Shown: piece after piece, positions 33,182-46,522 of the stretch
Layout: each line of letters begins with the position of its first letter
Position numbering within the stretch: position 1 is the stretch's first letter
NCBI GenBank assembly: GCA_963969595.1
Contig: OZ018408.1
Location: forward strand, 9,297,823 to 9,361,822
From: Neckera pumila
Lineage: Eukaryota; Streptophyta; Bryopsida; Hypnales; Neckeraceae
Direction of reading: 5' to 3'
DNA length: 64,000 bases
Made by a program: the position numbers and the translations under genes
The notes under the pieces: generated by a model
What the model was told of the DNA's origin: nothing
Databases searched by the model: none
What the model saw: the letters and a program-made list of their open reading frames with translations, nothing else

Positions 33182-36100
33182 ACTTGACAAGGGCTCAGAG
33201 CTTCAATTCTTGGCCGATGGTTTTGAAATGATCAATCTCACCCCTACTGGTCATATTTTGAAGACATGACAAATCGGGAATGTCAGCGTGGATATCCGCT
33301 TGTCTGGGGCTTTAGAGACCATCAGTGCATTCTGAGTGTTACCATTTGCACAAGTTGTGATGAGATAGGCAGCCTCAGACTTGGGTCACAAGATGCATGA
33401 CGAGATTGACAATGATGAGATGTCTGTGTGAAATGATTTGCACGGCACCACGAAACTGATTCTAACCAACCGTCCATGGTTGGAGATTCTGATTCCGTTC
33501 CGGTTTCACGACCAGGGAGTTATTATAACCTTTTGAACCGGCATCATTGTGAAGTCATAGTTCAGTCCTGCTCTCAAACCCTTTCCGCATTGATGACTTA
33601 CCGTCACTCGGACTGAGTATTGTAGAAAGAGTGTGTGTGGGGTCTTCTGCAGTTGTTTCTGTCGTTTGTTTGCACTGGTGGTTTTAGTTTGCATATGTTT
33701 TAAGTTTACTTACAATGCTAGTCGTCTTCGTGCTCGCCCTACAAAAACACATCCTGGCAGGTCTACTCGTTGCAGAACTTGAAACACCATGGAGCCTGAC
33801 GGTAGAGTATCTTGAATCTTCCATTTGCTTAAACAAATTCTTGTTCTCGAGATTTCATCTTTTTTCTACTTCGCTTGGTTTTGTCATGAGGCTTTGAATC
33901 TTGTCCGTTTGGATAGAAATGCAAGTGCGAACATTCTCTTTGATAAGATCATAGAGAGCCAAATTGAAGCGAGCATTGGATAAATTTTAGTACACTTTTT
34001 GGCACTACCACAGAAAATACCTTGATTAAATTATTTCTCAATGTTTTCTTATGTCTTCGACTCGAAGTAGCAAGGGTCAAGGTAGTGACTGACTATCACA
34101 AGCTCAATTTCCCCTACTGAAATTTTCCAGTCACATGCAGCAGATTGTAGACGAGCCAAGTTTCTCTACCCTTCATTAGCTCTTAAGGCAGTAGGCATAA
34201 TCTTATTCAGCAATCGCTGAGTTTTATGTGCAGGAGCATTTTTAGTGCCTACCGCTTCTTACGTAAGTCTTGACTCTGAAGATGAGGCATTCAAGTGGAA
34301 CTTTCGTGAAAACCCTAAAGGAGGTGCAATTCCACATTTTATGTATTTATCGGGTTCTTTTGTAGGTCCTTTATTCATTAAAAAATTCAAAGTAATCAAA
34401 TACAAAGAAAGATGTTCAGTTCAAGGTATTTCGCAAGATTCTGAACAAATATGCTCTGCTGTCAATATCTGGAAAGATTAATACTCCGTGACTTCTGAAC
34501 TTGGAAAGGAACTTCAAAGCAGGACTCAAGGGTCCTGACAGGGAGCACCAAGAGCGTTATGATGTACTCAGGTGGAGTTGTGGCGTGTATTATCGCAGTA
34601 TGATTCGCTTGACTAGTCTTTAATTGAAGTAGGTCTGGGAATTATTTTTGTGATCAAACAAGGTGGATTACTTCCAGAACATATAGTTTTCAGGCGCTAA
34701 TGGGACATTGACATTTCAGATTTTTGAATGCATTACAGGTATTATTCGTAGAGAGAACACCAAGTTATTGAAATTCAAGTTGCACAGAACATAAATCAGG
34801 GTCTCGACAGTACTTGACAAATCAGGGTCTTGAATTTTCAACGTAGGGGTCGGTTCAATTTGTACATTTGGTTGGAGGATTTGTGGACTTTGGATGTTCA
34901 TGGATCCCACGATCAGACCACAGCCATGAAAAGCAGTAGCGTCGTTGGATTGAAACTACAGGAAAGCTATGATTTGGTAGGAAGGAAGGAGATTGAGTTC
35001 GTGATCTCTGCTCAGCCCAACATCTGAGGGTGCTCATTCCACCGGTTGTACGTTGCACCAGGAAGGTATCAAGCTTAAACATTCAAAGCGTGAAGACTGC
35101 CTTGAGAGCTTAGCCCAATACAAGTGCACGAATTAGGCGCTTGCAGATGTCAAAAAGTCGTGCATCGCTCCTGGAATTGTGCATGTGCTAAATTGCTCCA
35201 TGACCTTGATCTTTTGATATGATTATAAATGGACCGGGTAGCATCTCTTTTAAAAAAAAATGATATGACTCAGCTACTTCATACTCAAGTGGGGTTCGTA
35301 TGATATCGACTTTTGGCAATCCTCAAATCGGCCGATCTTTATTCTTTCGAGATATTTTGAACATTCTTTACTCACATTATGTATATACAAGGGAAGCAAT
35401 CATCAGTGTTTTACTATAATCAGGAATATCTCCAACCTTGTGGCTGAAAATTGATACAAAAAGTCAGTCCAAACGGGAGTGTATTCCAGGACAGTGGCAG
35501 GAGTCTCAAGCTGGTGATGAGGTCTAATACAGGACGGGTTCATCGACCTTCTTGGAGGCAATAACAATTATTCCCGTCCGTTAGAGTACACTTTGTCACT
35601 AATTTTCCCAGTCTATTTAAACGTTTTCACCCTAAAAGTCCTGTAGACCACATAGACTGCTTTGTGGCAAGCTCACACAAGTAAAATTCTAGCAAGGAAA
35701 AGTGCCTGTCTCTTGTGAGGTGACGGGTCTGGATCATGTGACCCCGTGCTCGTAAAATCATTCTGGATCTTCAAATCAAATCAAATTTTGAGAGTTTCTC
35801 ACTGTTGGATGCCAAGTGTCTACAAGAGTAGACTTATCCTTGAAAGGACGGAGGAGGGGAGTCTAGGGGAGAAAATCTCTTTATATTCAGAAATTTGAAA
35901 ATTTGAAACTTCAGAAATTACACTATGCTACTGTAAACCTTTGGGTTTCCGGTTGCATAGAACCTTTGCTGCTTAAGTTATACACAGTGTAAGCTGTAAG
36001 CGGAGATTTGTGCCACCCAAAATGCAGGTTAAAAAATTCTCGCTTTTCGAGATGGTACTATTGAAGATAATCACCAAAGTTTTCTTTTCCTCCCCCGACA

Positions 36101-38455
36101 GCGGGCATCCCCACTTTCTACAGAAAAGCATTAGCGGGACAAGCCTGAACCAGCGATGGAAGGGAAAAAGTGATGATAGCCTGGGCCAGGTTACTAGCAA
36201 TTCTTCCATCAAAAGGTGCAGAGTCCAACCCTAAAAGACAGTGGCAGATCTTGGTGAAGGGTACTCAATATACACCCTTGATTCGGAACCCACCCATCAT
36301 CCGAGATCCAGGGGATAACTGAGAGTGGCTGAGTGGGTTGCAAGGAACCTCTGTGGGCCAGCGAATGTCCGTGAATCATTTCATAGCAATATCATCAGCA
36401 AGGCGTGGTGGCTCCACAGATGCCACTCCGTAGCAATCGAATCAACTGATGTACTACTGACCCTTTTAAGGTCTAACTTGCGGATTCTCCTCTTTCTTTC
36501 TTTCCTCCGCCTGCACTCTTTTGCTGCTTGTTGACTGCCTTTGTACATCAATGTTATCTTGGTAGGCTTCTAAGGGCCTCTCCATACAATATTCAGGCTT
36601 CAAAGGCCAAACTGTTTATCGATATTCTATCAGCTGGAGCGCATGATGTGGGTGACTTTAGCTGGAGCTAGGGAGCTGAACCAGTCCTTTTGCACATTAT
36701 AAGAAAAATGATGATGCCTGGAAGATACTGCCTGCATGGGCGAGGTGATCAAGTATGCGCTGGTGTGGTAGATGTTCGATTGAATCCCGAGACTTCTAGT
36801 CCTTGTGTCGATCAAGATTCTCGGATGTAAACTTATCCAGAGGCAGGCAGGTACAAACAAACCTCATAATAATTAAAATTTACTAAGATATGGTATGCAG
36901 TCTCCCTTGCGAAAGCTTCCTTGAAGTAAAAGAGGTGCTAATTAGATGGAGATGCTTGCTGAGAATCCAAGGATATACTTCCTGAGAATAAAAACATGCA
37001 TACAAGCCTGCCTGCCTGCAGATCATTCTTGCCTCCAGTGAGGGAGAATGAGAAGAAGGGCTATGGTTAGCTATGATCACATGGAATGTCCTGAGCCCAA
37101 GCCCTAGCTGAGATTGCGCTGGAATTTGGGACCACAACTTTCCCTTCTTGTGTGTGCACAACGCCAAGTAGCATCCACCTAACCAATACACATGTGCTCA
37201 CTCCCAGCCAAACAACGGATATTTCAGGGGTCCACAAAGTGGAACAGTAAAAGTCAAACCAAGTGTTGAATGATCTCTCGGCTCCAAAGTGTTCGCAAAA
37301 CCTAACTGGAGCCCTGAAAAGGAGTAATAAAGGACGGGTCTGAGGGTTTATTTTTGTTGAACTTCAGTTACAGATGGCGGGTTAAGTTATGCCCATGTGA
37401 TTGATTCTCACGTAAGCGTCAGTAATCCACAGCAGCTGGACTTAATCTTCAGAAAGAGGGCTGGAGTTCCATCTGCTTTGATTAATTAAAGGAGCTTTTG
37501 CAAGGACGAAGTTCCAGTAATGTGCTTCGTTTTTGTGGCCGTGTGGAACCCGATTTATTAATTGACGTACGTCGTGGTGCATGCAGTTTTCCCGTTTTCT
37601 TATCATGAGGAACATCAAAGGGGATGATCGATCTAGGTTCCAAGATTTGCAATAGAACTGGGTCAAGATTTGCTTGAAGCATTCCACTTAAGGAAGACAC
37701 TGAGATGGACAAATGGGTGAACCACAGTGCACCCTGGCTGCAGTTGAGCTTATCTTGGAAACCAGAGCTTGCTCGATCTCTAGCTCCACCTTGATTGAGG
37801 AGGAGGCAGTTATAGTTGGAGTCCGTAGGCATGTCTGTTTCTTGAGTTGCGAACCTACCAGGTTGTAGGGCTGTGTCGATCTCATGTTTGTGAGCTTACA
37901 GTACATAAGGCCTGGATTCTTTGGATCCCTATGCATGCACACTTGGGCAAGCCGAGGTACTCCGTAATTATAACTTAACAAATTCAGCAGGCCCTGGGCT
38001 GCCTGTAGTCGTCCTGTACCCGGGTCCGGCCTGACTCAGGACAAATTGCACTGACACTGCACTGTTCAGGTTTGGTCACAAATGGTCATGAAGCCACTCC
38101 TGTGCCTCCATGTGCAGGTGGGCTTGCATCAGATTCCTTTTCCTAAAGCCTTTTCCCTTCTTTTTCTACTGAAAGAAAGGAGAGCATAGGCATCATGAGA
38201 ATTCCCAATATTCAGGGCATGGCAACTGATTCCAAAGTGATACAGTGTACTCGCACTGCAGCTTGGGAATGTGATGTGGTAGGACTGGACACAGTACCAA
38301 ACAAAACATGGAAAAAAGGCTGGGCAAGACTTCCAATAACAAATTTCAAAAAAATCATGGGAAAGGCTTGGAAGGGGGAACACTGACAACTTTTCCATGA
38401 ACAAAAAGGGGGGGTGCTACTGATGCCTTGGAAAAGGAACTTTCGGTATAAACTA

Positions 38456-38635
38456 CTCCGTAAAATGACATCCAGATATTTGTCTCTTCAAGACTCAGCG
38501 CTCAACTACATTACATTTAACTTATTTCTAGCTCTTCCTAAGTACAAAATTGGGTGATTTTGAGAAATGGAGTGTTTGTAGTATTCCAGTAGTCCGAAAC
38601 GCATTTGTTAATTCATTTCATTTCATTGTACGGAG
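38456..38635. mobile_element. Stowaway-like miniature element (180 bp), tentative
   Basis: The left end CTCCGTAAAATGA and the right end TCATTGTACGGAG are inverted repeats (12 of 13 positions), and TA flanks both sides. Stowaway elements duplicate TA and begin CTCC. Isolated TACTCCGTA-like motifs also occur at about 14477 and 37961. Confidence 0.5.
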
Positions 38636-38637
38636 TA

Positions 38638-41600
38638 TGTACAGACTGTTGTTTATTTTTTTTCTCCCTCCCTTGAAGGATTTGATTCCCTTGTGGAGCT
38701 GTGTGCGTACCTTTCAAGCAGTAAACCAGGAGAAGATTCCCAAATTCTTTGGCAAAAGCGGAGAATGCCATTGTGGAAGGACTGAGCTACCTCAAAAGCA
38801 ACCCATTCACTTTGCGCTCATTGGACTCTGCCCAAAATCCAATGGACCTGGCATCGAAGGTGGAGATTGGACAAGTCCAAGACCAAACTCTTTTTGTCTG
38901 CTGTCTCTATTTTAAAACGAAAAAGAAAAAATGACTTTGTCCAGTGAGCCTTTGGCTTGGCTGTCTTGTATTTGTGTTGTTCTGCAATGGATATCCATTT
39001 GATTAATAAAAATAAATACAAATACAAAAAAACAAAAGAATTATGATCGTCTATGTCCTTCAAAAGATGATTGTTGAGCAAACTTAACATTGAATTTTTA
39101 ATATGATTATAATCATACGAACAACTGAATGAATTTGTTACCCAAACTAAAGATTGAATTGTTAGGTTGATTTCCAACTTGATTACATTATTGGCCGGCC
39201 ATAAGGACGACGGACTTTTCAGGAATCAACGGAGGCCAATCGTAGCATTGTTGTGAAGTAAGGAATACACTTCAAAAAAAAACAAAAAAAAACAAGTACA
39301 GAGTACATACAACTTCAATCAGAATCAGAAACTCACTTGGAACCAAACACAACCGCCAAATGAAGGACCAATATATGTTGTGGAATACACACATAAGCTT
39401 AGAATGTTTGTCCCAACATGCCCCCCCGCAGACAAAATCATGAATTTTTTGGTGTATCCACTTCACTTTGATTCTCTGATTCCAATCAATCAGGGAATGT
39501 CACGACTCACACTCTTCATTCTATTTCATGGGGTCCACACTGAATAGATACCATTACGATTATTGTATTTGAGATAATAATTTCGTTTAGTGTTAGCTTC
39601 CATAATTTAAGGAATTAATCCACACTATTCAGTGATGAAGTTTTTGCTTTTTGCTTGGAATTGTGTTACAACTACCTGTAGAATTAATGTGGTCCTTGCC
39701 ATTTTATGGTGTTTGCAATGTATAAGTTCTGAAGTAGAACACAACCATTTTACCACCATAAACCTGGGGTGAAGTATAGTTTATAGTAGTTGATGATAAA
39801 AGCTCTATTTTAGGGTGGCCCCATGCTGTTTTGTAGGAGTAGAGCATTATTTGAAAGGCAATACTAATTAGAAGGAAGAATGTAGTTTCCAAAAGAAATG
39901 GAGAGAAATTGCTATGTGGCCATAGTAAAGTAAACTAGCCTACGATTGATAGGCAAAAGGCCCATGATTGAGAGACATTTAGGGAATGACCCATTATAGT
40001 CTTGCATCAATCTATAACAAACTTTTCAATAAATGAGATTTGGGCTACATTAGGTTGAGTTCCTAACCACAATCACTGTCTGTCTTGGAGGATGGTGCCA
40101 TGGAGTGATTAGTCATTGCAACAAGAACCTCTACCTTTTGTGTATAACTTCATCCTAGGAAGTGACTTCTTTTAGGCCTTCATGTTGTGGCCATGTTAGG
40201 AAATATCGTGATCCCTTTCGATGAGTAAGATGACCATTACGGATGCACTTGTTGTTGATTTTGGGGTACTTATCCAACGACTCTTTCCTTTTCTTCTTCA
40301 AAAAGTGACAATGCTTTCATTAGTTCATAAAAACAAAGAGATGACAAACAATCCATCTAGCTTACGCAGTGGAGTCAACTTGGGAATGAGACTGGAGGAC
40401 AAATTCCACCGCTTAGGCTAGGTCCAAAGACTCTTTTGGGCCTATTGGACAACCAACACACTTCAAAACTTTGTAACAAATTCATCCTTTGTCCCAAAAA
40501 TAAAATTTCAATTGACTCTTCCCATTTCTCACATTTGTCTTTTAGGAGAGGGCAGCCCATTTCTGATCACTTAAGAAATTACTCATTTCTACAGGGTGGA
40601 TTTTTTCAGTGGGGGAAATTTTTTTGGATGCATAAATAGAGTTCAGAAGGTTTCCATAATTTCTCAAACTCTTATTTCTCAAAACGTAGTAACTATAAAT
40701 TTTTAGTTGAAGATTCTGTTCAATCCATTTTGGTCATAGAGACTTTCCTATTTCCAACCAAGGGCTGGTTGCAAAATCCACCAAGGATTGGTTGCAATAT
40801 TGAGACAATCCTAATGTGCCACAATTGCCTCGGGAACCATACCCTAACTAATCACTGTTCATCTCCTCCTTCTCCTTCACGGAAAGAGACCAGCATACAT
40901 AACCACAATGGGGCGTGGCGTGGCGTCGATCAAGGAATGGGTTGGGCCTCCCCTATGTGGAGAAGAGGACAAAGGAACCCGTCCTTCTGCCTGTTGTCAG
41001 AGCTTGGTTTCCTGTGCCTTGCTCATTTCCGCTGCAAGCCGTGAGCCAGCTTCCCAACCCCGTCCTTCGATCAGATTTTGCAGGAGCCCAGTGATGAGGG
41101 AGCATCACTCCATCGTTGCCTGTGTTGCCTGTGTCATGGTTGCAAGGACGACGTTGTACAGGAACGTAATTTCTGTGGGAATTTCCACTCTGAACACGAC
41201 TGACCTGTGCCAAAATGAGCTAGCGAGCGACTACTGACTGCGCGCATGACTACTGACTGTCCCGAGTACTGTAAGTGTCGTCCCGGCCGGCTTTCCGATC
41301 GTATGGCGTGGTCAACAATTAAGTTACGAATACGGTGAGCTAGCTAGTTTCTGAGGGACTGATCCGTCAGTGTGCTAATCATCTCCGTCTCCGTCTAGTC
41401 TACCTTAAGTCCTCCGACCCCCGCCATGCAATTGAAACAGTTACTTAATTGAATCTTCGCTTGGATGGGAACTCACGCAGTCAGTCACTGACTCCTGTCT
41501 GAAATTTTGGGTTTCTGGGATGGGGTGGGGTACGTTGCTGCTCGAATATTCATCGACAGTGCTGCTGCACATACAGTAGCTAGGATAGGCCTAGCCTAGC

Positions 41601-42054
41601 TCACTGGTGTTGGAATCAAATGCCGAACCGAACCGAAGGTAAGGTGGGTCAACTCAATTCCCGTCCACCCAATCGCCTCCCGTCCAACGCACAAACCAAA
41701 GAATGTGAGTGAGAATGTTGCTCCAAAATTCGGGGCCTCAGCTGCTCGCTCATTGATGTGTGCTGTGAAATCAGCTTGCCTCGGTCTCCCAATGGAACTG
41801 TGATAACTTGTAGAAGTGGCTCTTCCCGAGAGTGAAGCTTACTACTGGCTCGCAACTCTAGCACGATATTCTCGTTGTCTTAAGCATGTTTGGGCCCACA
41901 ATCTTGGCCTGTGGAATAAGTACTGGTTTGGCAATGGGGGATTATTTAAGTTAGCTGTTGCATGCCACTTGCCAAGTTGCTACCCACACTAAATAAGTTG
42001 ATTCCAAGTGGTCAGCTTGGTCAAGACAGGGCACACTGAAGTTCAGGCCCAGGC
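38638..42054. other. Low-copy intergenic region, no gene recognised
   Basis: Moderate AT content, with short open frames only. 40735-40830 contains TTTCCAACCAAGGGCTGG followed by related GGTTGCAA repeats, resembling a fragment of family G. 41229-41270 has repeated GACTACTGACTG units. No promoter, RNA gene or protein could be supported. Confidence 0.4.
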
Positions 42055-42057
42055 TTA

Positions 42058-42924
42058 GAGCATCTCCAGCAGGAGACTGCAGAAGCAGCTGGGTTTGGAG
42101 CACTTGGCGTGTCCCTGCGAACATGAAGGACCCCTCCTTTTAACCAAGCCCCACCAGCAGCTACACAATCTCAAGTTCCAAGAGAAAAGACAAGAGACAC
42201 AATGACGTGGTGTACATCCTAACCTGTCTCTGCCTAAGCTCGTAAACCAAAGAGGAAGCTCTTTTTCTTGGTCTTCAATGAACTTTGCCATAAAAATAAT
42301 AGAGAATGGGATTTCTATGAAGTCAGAGAAATTCGTGAGGGAAAGGAAAAGACAATGGCGAGCCGTTCTACTTGGAGGATGTGTGACACCCCTTTCTCGT
42401 GTTCAGAGCGTGGAGAATGAAAACGCAAGAATTGGGTACTCGCGTTGCTTTCACGGACCCAATCATAACACGATGGTGAAGTGGGCAAGATACCCGCAGC
42501 AAGAGGGAATTCTGGCAACGGAGGGGTGAAACTACGGAGTACAGGATTGAAAATTCTTGGAGAAAATTCTCCAAGCCCAATTCTTCACATGCGGAAGAGA
42601 AGAAAGGTTGCCTGCAATTCTCAGAGAATGGAACCTCCGCCGCCCCGCACAGCCATTGATACGGCATCACGTGCCAATTTTCCGAGAATTTTTGCATGTT
42701 GAAGGATGTGTGACAACCCCTAATGCTCCTCCTCACATACAACGTCAGTTGTGGCCTAAATGCAAGGTACGTCAAATATGCAGGTCCCTACAATTTGAAA
42801 TGTGGCAACAAAATTTTGCTATGTGTAGAAATGCTCAAGTCTCTAACTAGTGGAATGGAAGAATGCTCTTGGGCGCAACAAACCTCTTGCAGAGACAATA
42901 TTATGCGTCCCAATGGAGATGCTC
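42058..42924. mobile_element. PIF/Harbinger-like (Tourist-type) non-autonomous element (867 bp)
   Basis: The ends GAGCATCTCCAGCAGGAG and (reverse complement of the right end) GAGCATCTCCATTGGGAC share an 11-bp perfect terminus, and TTA directly flanks both sides (42055-42057 and 42925-42927). The GAGCATCTCCA end and 3-bp TTA duplication are typical of plant PIF/Harbinger relatives. An internal direct repeat AGGATGTGTGACA lies at about 42377 and 42702. Open frames inside are short and give no transposase. Confidence 0.72.
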
Positions 42925-42927
42925 TTA

Positions 42928-44478
42928 TTTGGCGTGTCACCTCAGTTTTTTTATTCGAGCAAAATAGTGCTAGCTAGGTTGCACCAAAAAAAAATTGGCT
43001 AAAAAATGGCAACAAGGGTGATTGCACAAAACACTTGTACTATTTTATGTCACATGTTGCATGCTGGTTATTTTTTGGCTCCAAATGACTCAAAATTCAT
43101 AGATAAGGTACTTATGACTACTATACACCTTGTCTAATTTTTTGGGGAATTTTTAAAATTGTTTTATTATTTAATAATAACCCCCAATATTATGTCACAC
43201 TTGCCAATTTTGGTACTATACAGTACCCAAAAAAACGAATTTGGAGCTGAAATTTGGAAGAAATGGTCTTCTAGTAGACTTATAGCTACAATATAAATCC
43301 ATTTTGAAAATGATTATTTGTATATGGTGTAGAACTCTACAAAATGAGCTTCATTCAGCTAGCATTTACAAACATATAAAACATACTTTTGGTTATTCCT
43401 TTAGTAAATGACCATCTCCATAGAGTTGTTAGAAATGGACAATTTTTAATTTATTTATTAAATTGTTTTCCTGTTTTAACTAATTTAAACATCAAAGTAT
43501 CAATTTTCTTGAGTTTTGGCACTTTTCTAGTTCTCCGACTTAGAGAATTTTCCTAAGCTTTTCCTTTGGTGGTTACCTTCATCTTAAAGGTGTATACATT
43601 AGCCATATTTTTAAATTATTTTTCTAATTTTAAAGTACTCCAGAAAAAATCATGAATATTGTTGCAAAATGCAATAAATAGTACAGGTATTTTTTGCAAT
43701 CACCCACAAACGGTGAAGTTTTTTGCTAGAGGACTTCAAATTTTTTAAATCTTGGATGTAATTGCCAAATTGTAGATGAAAACAAATTTATCAATATGTG
43801 ATATGTACTAGTGTGATATTTTCTATCCAAAATGTGGATGAATGTTGAAATTTGGAGCACCACTATGACATTTTATCTCACCACTTAAATAGTTTATAAA
43901 AAATTGAAAAAAAAGCCATGTTGCACATAGCCTAGCCTTGGCATAAGTATGTGACGATGGATGGGGCATTGAGTCCATTTACAAAAGTGAAAACCTTTTA
44001 TTAGTAGCCATGTAAGCTACCACCATGGCAGCTTGGGCAAACTTGGCCTAATAATTTTATTTATGCAAAATAGCTAACTTAGGCACATTTGGAGGAGTAA
44101 GGTTAGACAAATGTAGAATTACTTGTTTTCATTATACCCTAGGTATCTCCACCATAAGGTCCCAATTATCCCTTCAATATATCTTCAAACGGTAGTACCT
44201 TTTTAAATAATAGGAGTGATAATATCATAGGTTGGAATGATGAATATGACATGGATCATGTCAAAGATGATGTACTAAACTTAGAAATTGATCTGAGGGG
44301 ACGTACTCAATAAATTGAAGGGAATTTGAAATTGTATGGCCTTCCACATCCATGAAGTGTGAAGAAGACTAGAAGAACTACTCAAGAGACTCTTTTGTCA
44401 AGATGGTCTTAGGCCGAATATTACTCACACTAAAGACATGGACAACTTGCACAAAATGGTTGCATAAGTTATTTGGGA
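42928..44478. other. AT-rich intergenic DNA
   Basis: No gene, element ends or RNA recognised over about 1.5 kb. Confidence 0.35.
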
Positions 44479-45095
44479 TTAATCTCTAAAGTTCCAAGAA
44501 TCCCCTTGGAGATGTAACATTCAAAAACCTTTTGTAGGAAGCTATGCATTGTCTTGGGCTTTTAGGAATTCACATTCACTAGTAGAAGCTTGTGGAAATT
44601 TGCTTTTTTTTCAAGTTTTATTATTTTGACTTCTCAAGTATGAATACATCTTTGAATCTACCATTATGATTATTGGAATTTGAAAGTATATTGTGGGAAG
44701 ATTTATTCAAAAATAGTGCAATGTATTGTCAATTCTCAAGGCATTGTTGCATTGTAGGATTTTATTTGATGATAAGACTAACATGATTTTGAACATGTTA
44801 AAATGTAATATCAAATTCCATAGTGTAAAAAAATTCCATAAATTGCAAGCATAGTCATATGAAATTCTTGGGTAAGATCCCCCCCCAAAAGGGCTCTAAA
44901 TGCAAATACCTTTCAATTTGTATGGTGAAACTTTTCAAAAAGTTTAAAACATCATTTTGTACAAGTATATATAGTACAAGATCCTATGGTTAGAGCCTCA
45001 AAAAAGTCATCTTGTAAGTGTCTTAGGGCAACATTGTAGAAATGGCAGTTTTGAATGGATCTCAAGGAAGAAAATTCCCTAAGCTTTAGAATTAT
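44479..45095 (-). mobile_element. T-family element T9, reverse, shortened (about 617 bp)
   Basis: It starts TTAATCTCTAAAGTTCC and ends near 45095 with CCCTAAGCTTTAGAATTAT, a decayed left terminus. The GGCAGTTTTGAATGG block near 45040 is the reversed early interior of the family. Confidence 0.6.
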
Positions 45096-45190
45096 AGAAA
45101 TCCAATGATCACTTTAAGTGATGGTTGATTAATTCTATTCCAATAGCAAAGTAATGTCAATAGACCCAAAAAGAGATCGGAGTGCTATGA

Positions 45191-45460
45191 CATTAGAGGG
45201 GATTCAGGGGCCTTGGAAGACCGTTTCAGGCCCGTTCTTCAATCTGGCTAGATTCAAAGAATGGCGGTACGGGCGTGTCAGAATTTTTTTTTTTTTTTAA
45301 AAAAGAAAATTTTACCAAAATATCATTTTAAGCAAAAAAAAAAATTCTTTTCAAAACTGACGTGGCAGTCGCTGTGCCACGTCAGCTGCAGCTGCATTCC
45401 CGCAGTCTGGGAACGCAAGGGAACTCGCAATCTTCCAAGACTCCCAAATTACCTCTAGTG
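45191..45460. mobile_element. B-family TIR element B2 (270 bp)
   Basis: The left CATTAGAGGGGATTCAGGGG and right CAAATTACCTCTAGTG are imperfect inverted ends. The interior GACCGTTTCAGGCCCGTTC, GACGTGGCAG/GTGCCACGTC inverted pair and CATTCCCGCAGTC are shared with B1. Confidence 0.72.
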
Positions 45461-45583
45461 CAAAAATGTCACTAATAAAAAGGTCTTCTAGATGAAATAA
45501 AATTAAGACACTGCAATTCTTCTTTCAATAAGAATTACATCAAAAATTCCCTCTATTCACTTCCATCCCTAGAAAAAAGTAAT

Positions 45584-45800
45584 TTAACCCTCTAAGGACG
45601 TTGCAAACTAAAGTGCTTTGATGGATGACAAAGAATCCTTCTATATTGAATAGATGAGTGCACTTGTTCATCCTCGGAATTTTGTTCAAAAAAGGTAGAT
45701 CTTATACAATAGTCTTGTTTTTGTTTTTTTCAAGTCGATGAGTCACATTGTACCAAAATGGATGATTTCCGCGGTAACCAGCCATGCTTTACAAAGTTAA
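45584..45800 (+). mobile_element. C-family TTAA element, complete (217 bp)
   Basis: It begins TTAACCCTCTAAGGACG and ends GCTTTACAAAGTTAA, with interior GATGGATGACAAAGAATCC and TTCATCCTCGGAATTTTG shared with 17070 and 28556. Confidence 0.65.
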
Positions 45801-45864
45801 CAATGCCAGTATGTACCTCTTACAATTCTTGGTTGTATACAAGTCTATATATAAGGTAGGGTGC

Positions 45865-46145
45865 TCTAAAAGCGACCACTAACATAGCGGTATAGTAGAT
45901 TTGCTTCCTTCAATGTACCAATGGTATAAATTTCAAGAGGTGGTTGCTTTTAGTGACCACTACATTTCAACTTTAAAAATTCATATCTAATTCTATGAAG
46001 GTCCAAAAAATATGAAAGCTCGTATGAAAGGGCTTAGGTTCAATGCCAATTCCATTTTCCTTCCTTTGAAAATTTACAAAAAATTGTTTCAAGGAGTTTT
46101 AGCTTCCCCCTAAATGCAATCAGCTCTTAAGAACAGACTACGTTA
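45865..46145. mobile_element. E-family-like fragment
   Basis: 45960-46090 follows 9870-9990 of element E (AAAATTCATATCTAATTC, CAATGCCAATTCCA). An inverted pair (CTCTAAAAGCGACCAC near 45870 and GTGGTTGCTTTTAGTG near 45945) precedes it. The termini are not clear. Confidence 0.45.
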
Positions 46146-46268
46146 TTGCAAGTATTTGTTGGTAAGTAGAGCCTCTCCTCAAGGATTTATTGCTCTAAAA
46201 TGGCCAATAACATTTCCAAATCTACTTAATACTCTGTAGCATCCCAAGTTGATTGCATCGAATTGAAA

Positions 46269-46522
46269 CATTAGAGGAAATCTAGACCTTGAGGAGGGTT
46301 GTTTGGCTATAGTTAACTGTGCAATTATAGAAAAACTAAATGAAATAATGAAATAATTAATAATAATAATAATTTTTTTCAAAAACGTTAATCATGGTGC
46401 ATGCCACATAGGACTGGGAATTAAAATCTTTTTTGCAAGAAAAAAAAAAGATTTTTATACTTTAGATTTGCACATCCGCCAAAAGTTTAACGGCCCTCCA
46501 CAGGGTCCAGATTCCTCTAATG
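46269..46522. mobile_element. B-family TIR element B3 (254 bp)
   Basis: The left CATTAGAGGAAATCTAGACC and right GGTCCAGATTCCTCTAATG are inverted ends, continuing into GAGGAGGGTTG and CGGCCCTCCAC. The flanks (TTGAAA and GTTTGT) show no duplication. Confidence 0.78.

Larger units (their letters stand above)
31401..38455. other. Low-copy intergenic region without a recognisable gene
   Basis: This stretch is less AT-rich than the transposon-filled flanks and I see almost none of the T, B or C families. Six-frame reading gave no known protein, and no consistent exon series was found. Small local duplications occur at 32221-32268 and 33131-33181. It may hold non-coding transcripts, old decayed genes or regulatory DNA; the sequence alone does not say. 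Confidence 0.45.

Noticed and set aside
36770..36800. tRNA-like GTTCGATTGAATCC stretch
   Set aside because: No acceptor stem, D arm or anticodon arm could be folded around it.
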